This document shows positions 5,749-10,000 of a stretch of 10,000 nucleotides of DNA, in pieces. The notes below the pieces were generated by a model, which was not told the origin of the DNA, did no database searches, and saw only the letters and a list, made by a program, of their open reading frames with translations. A program made the translations under genes and the position numbers. Every line of letters starts with the position of its first letter. The stretch's first letter is position 1. The stretch lies in contig NZ_JAIWOI010000067.1 in NCBI RefSeq assembly GCF_020217005.1, forward strand, positions 1 through 10,000, written 5' to 3'. Source of the DNA: Rheinheimera sp. Its GTDB lineage: Bacteria > Pseudomonadota > Gammaproteobacteria > Enterobacterales > Alteromonadaceae.

Positions 5749-6282
5749 ATGAAAGTAAAAGTATTTATAGCCACCAGTCTGGACGGTTTTATCGCTAAAA
5801 AAGATGGGGACATCAATTGGTTAACCTCTGCCACAGACTCTACAGACGATCATGGCTACAGCGCCTTTATGTCTGAGATTGATGTGATTTTAATGGGCCG
5901 CGCCACCTTCGAAAAAGTGCTGAGTTTTGGTATCGACTGGCCTTATCCGGTGAAAACAGTGGTGTTGAGTCATCAGCTAAGCTCCGCTGATTTAGCGCCT
6001 GAACTACAAGACAAAGTAGAGGTCCTTCAGGGCGCTATGGTTGATATTCTGCATCAGCTTAAGCAGCAAGGTTATAAAGCTGTTTATCTGGATGGCGGTA
6101 ATATTATTCAGCAAAGCCTGCGCTATCAGCTAGTGGATGAACTGACACTCACCCGTATTCCGGTGTTGATAGGAGCAGGTATACCGTTGTTTGGAGCTTT
6201 AGCTGCCGATCTGAAACTACAACATCTGGAAACCCGGGTGTACCAGAGTGGTTTTGTGCAGAGCAGATATAGTTGCAAATAA
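5749..6282 (+). CDS. Dihydrofolate reductase-like protein (RibD C-terminal domain family)
   Basis: This 177-residue protein belongs to the stand-alone RibD C-terminal/DHFR-like family, of which Bacillus YyaP-type proteins are examples. It shows the N-terminal strand and loop KVFIATSLDGFIA at residues 4-16. GRATFE is at 50-55, where DHFR-type proteins bind the NADPH phosphate. The glycine-rich DGGNIIQ is at 115-121 and PVLIGAGIPLF at 138-148. NADPH-dependent reduction of a small molecule is expected, but the substrate is unknown for most members, and this is not the classical FolA. The ATG at 5749 has CGGA 6-7 nt upstream. An ATG at 5734 lacks a ribosome-binding site, and the GTG at 5692 lies within the terminator hairpin. 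The gene is separated from the dehydrogenase by that terminator and has no visible copy of the palindromic operator. Confidence 0.88.
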   Translation: MKVKVFIATSLDGFIAKKDGDINWLTSATDSTDDHGYSAFMSEIDVILMGRATFEKVLSFGIDWPYPVKTVVLSHQLSSADLAPELQDKVEVLQGAMVDILHQLKQQGYKAVYLDGGNIIQQSLRYQLVDELTLTRIPVLIGAGIPLFGALAADLKLQHLETRVYQSGFVQSRYSCK

Positions 6283-6360
6283 GCTTTTTCTGGGTTTTGC
6301 ATCTACTCCTCTCTGATTGGCGGCAAAGAGCGTGAAGCGGTCATGCGATTTCTGCCGTCA

Positions 6361-7587
6361 TCACCACGAAATACAGGCAGCTACGCGCGCGCCCTCAATG
6401 TGCAGCGTAAAGGACCAGCCATTACGTTCACATAGCCGCTGTACTATGCCTAAACCCAAGCCATACCCCTCAGACGACCCTGTTGGCGTGTTCAGCTGGT
6501 AAGCCTCACTACTTAGCTGATTGGTGATTAACAGCTCGCGCTCTTTGATAAGAATTGAGATTGGCCCCTGCCCGGCGAGCGTGTGCTGAAATGCATTTCG
6601 CACCAGATTATTGACTGCGATAGAAAAAGCCTGTTGATGTCCGCAGACGCTGGGGTTGTCGATATGGTCAATTTCAACATCGACGAACTTGCGACTCAGT
6701 AAGTGGCGCTGCAAATCGATCGCCTGCCTCACCAGCGGCGTTACCAAGAACTGCTCTTCGTATAAGCCGCCATCCGTTTCGCGAGCGAGGCACAAGAACA
6801 TTTCAATGGTGGTTTTCATATCGAGCGTCGCACGCCTCACCCGATCCAGCGCCTGTGTATCGGCCGCTGACAGCTCACTTTGCTCCAGCAGCTCAAGCGC
6901 GCCTGTGATCACTGTGATTGGCGTGCGTAACTCATGACTGGCGGAACTGGTAAAGTCCCGCTCCCTCGTCACAAAAGCGCTGATACGCTCAAGAGTTTTC
7001 TCAATGGCCCCTGCGAGCACGCCAACCTCATCATCACCAAAGCGGCCAGACTCTATGCGTTTATGATCTTCGGCCGACAAGTGCTCAAGGTCGATGTCCG
7101 CAACAGCTTTCGCGAGTTGCGCCACCGGGGCGACAGCCCTGCGCATCACTACAATTCCCAGCCCAAAACCAAGAACACCCAAGGTCCCGACTACACCGGT
7201 GATAACGAGCAGCAACCACCAATCCTCTGACGAGGCCGCTTCAATACCAGCCACATCGAACACTACAAAAGCCTTTTGTTGGTCTTTGTCAGCAATGACA
7301 ACAGCAACATGCAATTCTTCGGCTTCGAATTCGTACAGTCCTTCAGCGGGATTGGTCTGCGCCCATTCCTGCAATGATTCCGGTAAGCTGGCAACCTTAT
7401 CGTAGCCGCGAAGGTTCATCCTCAGATCAGGATAACTTTTGGCGGCAACCTGCAGTTGCTGCGTCAACACTCGGTCTTCGCTCAACCGGATCGCCCCAAA
7501 GAAAGCAAAGCCCCAGGCCAGGCTCAGTACAGCAACACAGATCGCAAATGCAAAGGCGACACGCTGGCGTAAACTGCGACGGTACAT
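6361..7587 (-). CDS. Two-component sensor histidine kinase with HAMP domain
   Basis: This 408-residue inner-membrane kinase has a first membrane helix at about 9-33 and a periplasmic sensor region at about 34-121. A second helix follows at about 123-148 (WWLLLVITGVVGTLGVLG). HAMP is at about 149-203. The HisKA domain has SASHELRTPITVITG with phospho-acceptor His218. The ATPase domain has N box NNLVRNAFQHT (326-336, key Asn331) and G2 box GYGLGLG (374-380). The usual G1 motif DxGxG is missing; ITNQLSS (354-360) stands in its place. The gap between strand and G2 box is short, so the ATP lid is reduced. It starts 2 nt after the response regulator stop (TAGCGATG), using GAGGAT within that gene. 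The pair is surely one operon and probably one signalling pair. The lack of a recognisable sensor fold leaves the signal unknown; the neighbouring receptor suggests nutrient or metal limitation. Confidence 0.93.
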   Translation of the reverse strand: MYRRSLRQRVAFAFAICVAVLSLAWGFAFFGAIRLSEDRVLTQQLQVAAKSYPDLRMNLRGYDKVASLPESLQEWAQTNPAEGLYEFEAEELHVAVVIADKDQQKAFVVFDVAGIEAASSEDWWLLLVITGVVGTLGVLGFGLGIVVMRRAVAPVAQLAKAVADIDLEHLSAEDHKRIESGRFGDDEVGVLAGAIEKTLERISAFVTRERDFTSSASHELRTPITVITGALELLEQSELSAADTQALDRVRRATLDMKTTIEMFLCLARETDGGLYEEQFLVTPLVRQAIDLQRHLLSRKFVDVEIDHIDNPSVCGHQQAFSIAVNNLVRNAFQHTLAGQGPISILIKERELLITNQLSSEAYQLNTPTGSSEGYGLGLGIVQRLCERNGWSFTLHIEGARVAACISW

Positions 7588-7589
7588 CG

Positions 7590-8291
7590 CTAAACATCCT
7601 CTGCAATTCGGTAACCAATACGATGCACGGTATGAATAAGCGGGCTATCAAAGGGCCTGTCTATCGCCTGGCGCAGCTTGTACATATGCGAGCGAAGTGC
7701 ATCACCATCGGGCAGCTCGTCAGCCCACAACAAGGTTTCCAAAGCTTCACGCTCCACAACAGCAGGCGCCTCTTCCATCAATCGTTGCAGTAGTTTCATG
7801 CACGTCGGGTTGAGATCGACACGTTGCCCGGCGCGATGCACTTGCAGCGTCGACTTATTCAGAGTCAGCCCCCCCACAGTGAGCAGGTTGTCGGTTTTGC
7901 CATGACTACGTTTGTATAGCGCCTGCAGTCGTGCATGCAGTTCTTGCAATGCAAATGGCTTCACCAAATAGTCATCGGCTCCCGCTTCGAACCCCTTCAG
8001 TTTATCGTCAAGCGTGTCGCGCGCAGTCAGCATCAACACGGGTTTATCTATGTTGGCATCAGCGCGCAGCTTTTTGCAGAAACTCAGGCCATCCATACCG
8101 GGTAGCATCAGGTCCAGCACAATGACGTCGAACGGGTTCGTCAACGCCAGGTGCATCGCGCTTATGCCGTCATAGGCAAAATCCAGAATATAGCTATGCT
8201 TCTCGAGATAGGCGGCAATATTCGCACAAATGTCGCGGTTATCTTCGACAATCAACACTCTAACTGGCGCTGCACCCAGTTTTTGGACCAT
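7590..8291 (-). CDS. OmpR-family response regulator
   Basis: This 233-residue transcription factor has a receiver domain at about 10-125. Its acidic pocket is Glu16-Asp17 (LIVEDN). Phospho-acceptor Asp60 lies in VIVLDLMLPGMDG, with Thr89 (MLTARD) and Lys111 (DYLVKPFA). A winged-helix DNA-binding domain follows at about 135-230, with LRSHMYKLRQAID and LIHTVHRIGYRI as its typical C-terminal motifs. All key receiver residues are present, so it should be phosphorylated normally, most likely by the kinase encoded 2 nt downstream. The ATG at 8289-8291 has a strong AAGGAG (8306-8301) 9 nt upstream, at the edge of a G-run-rich stretch. It lies 70 nt after the TonB-dependent receptor gene on the same strand. 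Control of that receptor gene is the natural hypothesis. Confidence 0.95.
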   Translation of the reverse strand: MVQKLGAAPVRVLIVEDNRDICANIAAYLEKHSYILDFAYDGISAMHLALTNPFDVIVLDLMLPGMDGLSFCKKLRADANIDKPVLMLTARDTLDDKLKGFEAGADDYLVKPFALQELHARLQALYKRSHGKTDNLLTVGGLTLNKSTLQVHRAGQRVDLNPTCMKLLQRLMEEAPAVVEREALETLLWADELPDGDALRSHMYKLRQAIDRPFDSPLIHTVHRIGYRIAEDV

Positions 8292-8300
8292 CTGCTGTTA

Positions 8301-8355
8301 CTCCTTGCCCCTTCCCGCCCTTGTACTCGCCCGTGCCAGGCCCTCGCTCTCGCCC
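8301..8355 (-). promoter_or_regulatory. G-run-rich leader with Shine-Dalgarno before the response regulator
   Basis: The 70-nt gap between the receptor stop and the regulator start is purine-rich on the coding strand. It holds six runs of three or four G (complement of C runs at 8308-8311, 8314-8316, 8318-8320, 8330-8332, 8341-8343 and 8353-8355), several within an imperfect AGGGCGAG-type repeat. The run nearest the start lies just before AAGGAG. The last four runs have loops of 9, 1 and 2 nt, so the mRNA could form an RNA G-quadruplex at the ribosome-binding site. No sigma70 promoter or terminator is obvious in the gap. Confidence 0.4.
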
Positions 8356-8361
8356 TTGCTC

Positions 8362-10000
8362 TTACCACGCATAGTCAAATCGAAGACCAATCAGTGGCTC
8401 GGCTTCGCTATCGTCTTTCACTTCGACGCCCCGGCGATAGTCAAACTCCGTATCGTCACTGGACGAGGCAGAGGTGACGTTGATCACATCGAGAAAGGCC
8501 GTGACATCTATAGGGCCAAATGCGCGTCTATAGTCCACACGCAGGTTCAACAAGCCTGAACCGCTTTTACGACCAACATTACGCTCTGTGATCTCTTTCG
8601 AGTAGCGTAACGGTTGTCCGGCGCCCAACACGTCTGCATGAATAATAAACTGGTCGTCTGGCCTGCCGGAAAGGTATTTGTAGCGCCCGGCGACCTTCCA
8701 GCGATCATTGATTTCCCAGGTCAGGCCAAGAGTAGCCACATGGTCGCGACTGAATTCAGCGGCTACCTCACCCCGACCATCTTTGCGATCAACAACGGCA
8801 TCATTGTAAGAATAGGTTGCGCTAGCGTACAGGCCTTCGCGAATTGTACCCATAAGCACTATGTCGACGCCGTACGATCTGCCATCCCCCAGGTTGGCAA
8901 AGGTACCGCTTGCTCTATCCAGGTCGACCACCAGGTCGTCGAGCTTTTGATAATAGGCCTCAGTTAACACCGACCACTGGGTGTTCGGGAAATATTTGAA
9001 ACCAACACTGGCATGGCTGATTTTTTCATTCTTCAAATCGTTTGACTCGTTAGCCGCCAGGTAGAGAAAACGTGGCGACTGATGAAAAAGTCCTGCACTC
9101 GCAAAATATCTGACCTTACCAGCTGGCTGCCAGTTCAGGCTGAACCTGGGGGACACTAAGCTTTCGTCGGCAAAACCGTCCCGTTCGAACCGTAAGCCAG
9201 TGCCGAAATCCCACTCACCCCGCTCAAAAACCTGATTAACGTAGCCAGCATAGCTGGTTTCTTTTTGCTTTATTGCAGAATTAATGTTCTCGGGCTCAAG
9301 CACAATAAAGCGCTGTTGTGGGTCTGGTCTGAAATCATCGTCGTCATAAACATAGCGGTTCCAATCGCCATCTAACACTGTGTTGTAGTCCAGATCAATT
9401 TGTGTGATCTGGCTACCTGCACTAAACAAACCCCATTGATTCGTCGCCTCAAAATCGCTTCGCCAACCCGTCTCCGTTTCGCGCTCACCTATGGTAATAA
9501 TATCTTCCCGCACCGGAAAATCGGCGGCTGGCGATCCTGCTGGAACCAGGTCAGGAAAGGCTTCGCCTTCAGAGCTTATTTTGTCACTTTTGCGGTAGTA
9601 AATTTTATTGGTCCAGACCGCATCGTCACCGACCAATGATCGCAAGGTCAGGCCATACAAATCACTATCTTGTTCGGCAGACTGAAGCGCAACATCTTCG
9701 AAATTGGGGGATGCAAACACGTGAGTAACATCACGAACATAGTCTTCGTGGGTATCCATCAATAAAATTTCAACGCTGTGATCCTGATTGACAGGAATAA
9801 CCGACTTGAGAATGACGTCTCTGAGCACAGGGTTGCCGATGTCCAGTTCTTCAATAGTTTCAAACAAAGCGCCGAAGTCCAGCCGCCTGGCAGAAAACAG
9901 CATAGTAGAGTCATCGGTGATACCGGCAGGGCCGTCGTAACCTACTTCATAACCGGCAAGGTCGTAGCGAAAACTGGCTGAAGGGCTTGGGTTACCATCA
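8362..10000 (-). CDS. TonB-dependent outer-membrane receptor, C-terminal part, cut by window edge
   Basis: The frame is open from the TAA at 8362-8364 to the window end, giving 545 visible residues. The ATG at 9901-9903 is internal, because at least 32 in-frame codons precede it. The visible part is a beta-barrel with alternating amphipathic strands rich in Tyr, Phe and Asp (GEWDFGTGLRFERDG, VSPRFSLNWQP, YFASAGLFHQSPRF, GDGRSYGVDIVL, YASATYSYNDA). It ends in FDYAW, an aromatic C-terminus as used by the BAM assembly machinery. I see no cysteine in it. Loops are strongly acidic (YVYDDDDFRPDP). The plug domain, TonB box and signal peptide lie beyond 10000, so the substrate cannot be inferred from them. 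Such receptors import iron complexes, vitamins, metals or glycans with TonB energy. The two-component genes downstream probably regulate it or respond to the same nutrient. Confidence 0.88.
   Translation of the reverse strand, partial: DGNPSPSASFRYDLAGYEVGYDGPAGITDDSTMLFSARRLDFGALFETIEELDIGNPVLRDVILKSVIPVNQDHSVEILLMDTHEDYVRDVTHVFASPNFEDVALQSAEQDSDLYGLTLRSLVGDDAVWTNKIYYRKSDKISSEGEAFPDLVPAGSPAADFPVREDIITIGERETETGWRSDFEATNQWGLFSAGSQITQIDLDYNTVLDGDWNRYVYDDDDFRPDPQQRFIVLEPENINSAIKQKETSYAGYVNQVFERGEWDFGTGLRFERDGFADESLVSPRFSLNWQPAGKVRYFASAGLFHQSPRFLYLAANESNDLKNEKISHASVGFKYFPNTQWSVLTEAYYQKLDDLVVDLDRASGTFANLGDGRSYGVDIVLMGTIREGLYASATYSYNDAVVDRKDGRGEVAAEFSRDHVATLGLTWEINDRWKVAGRYKYLSGRPDDQFIIHADVLGAGQPLRYSKEITERNVGRKSGSGLLNLRVDYRRAFGPIDVTAFLDVINVTSASSSDDTEFDYRRGVEVKDDSEAEPLIGLRFDYAW

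Noticed and set aside
6283..6360. Shared terminator in the convergent gap between the DHFR-like gene and the kinase gene
   Set aside because: CGGCA and TGCCG arms are present, but the stem breaks after 5 bp, the loop is long, and no T run follows on either strand.
6656..8125. Several plus-strand open frames across the kinase and regulator genes
   Set aside because: They are antisense to two clear genes, have no recognisable motifs, and look like shadows of the coding strand.
9901..9903. ATG as the start of the TonB-dependent receptor
   Set aside because: The frame is open with barrel-like sequence up to the window edge, no ribosome-binding site precedes it, and a start here would leave no signal peptide or plug.
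6283..10000. Genomic-island boundary after the DHFR-like gene
   Set aside because: Hand counts of G+C on a few sampled lines either side overlap (about 43-58% left, 47-57% right). No tRNA, integrase or direct repeat is visible.

Overview
The window reads as chromosomal DNA of a gammaproteobacterium. The GuaB and XseA proteins and the divergent guaB/xseA arrangement match the enteric and Alteromonadales pattern. The Gln-rich XseA and the style of the intergenic repeat make me think of Rheinheimera or a close relative. That is an impression from sequence, not a search result.

Left part (1-4122): the guaBA operon for GMP synthesis lies on the minus strand, with guaA cut by the window edge. A perfect 9-bp hairpin followed by a T run sits between guaB and guaA. 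The 255-bp gap between guaB and xseA holds a convincing guaB promoter, a REP-like hairpin with a GTAG head, and an AT-rich inverted repeat. On the plus strand xseA (exonuclease VII large subunit) is followed by a small nucleotidyltransferase-fold protein whose start codon overlaps the xseA stop codon by one base.

Middle (4123-6282): a TetR-family repressor gene and a short-chain dehydrogenase gene, both on the plus strand. Each is preceded by a nearly identical 18-bp palindrome lying over a sigma70-type -10 element. This looks like a self-regulated repressor/enzyme pair in which one protein controls both promoters. A terminator closes the dehydrogenase gene. A RibD-C/DHFR-family reductase gene follows as a separate unit.

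Right part (6361-10000): a minus-strand row of a TonB-dependent outer-membrane receptor (N-terminus beyond the window), an OmpR-type response regulator and a membrane sensor kinase. Regulator and kinase are 2 nt apart and almost certainly co-translated. The receptor ends 70 nt before the regulator across a G-run-rich leader. The layout suggests that the two-component system controls uptake through the receptor, but the substrate cannot be told from what is visible.

I see no tRNA, rRNA, CRISPR array, insertion sequence or prophage gene. No gap between genes exceeds 300 bases. The most testable unusual signals are the twin operators, the guaB-guaA hairpin, the degenerate ATP-binding motif of the kinase and the G-rich leader before the response regulator.
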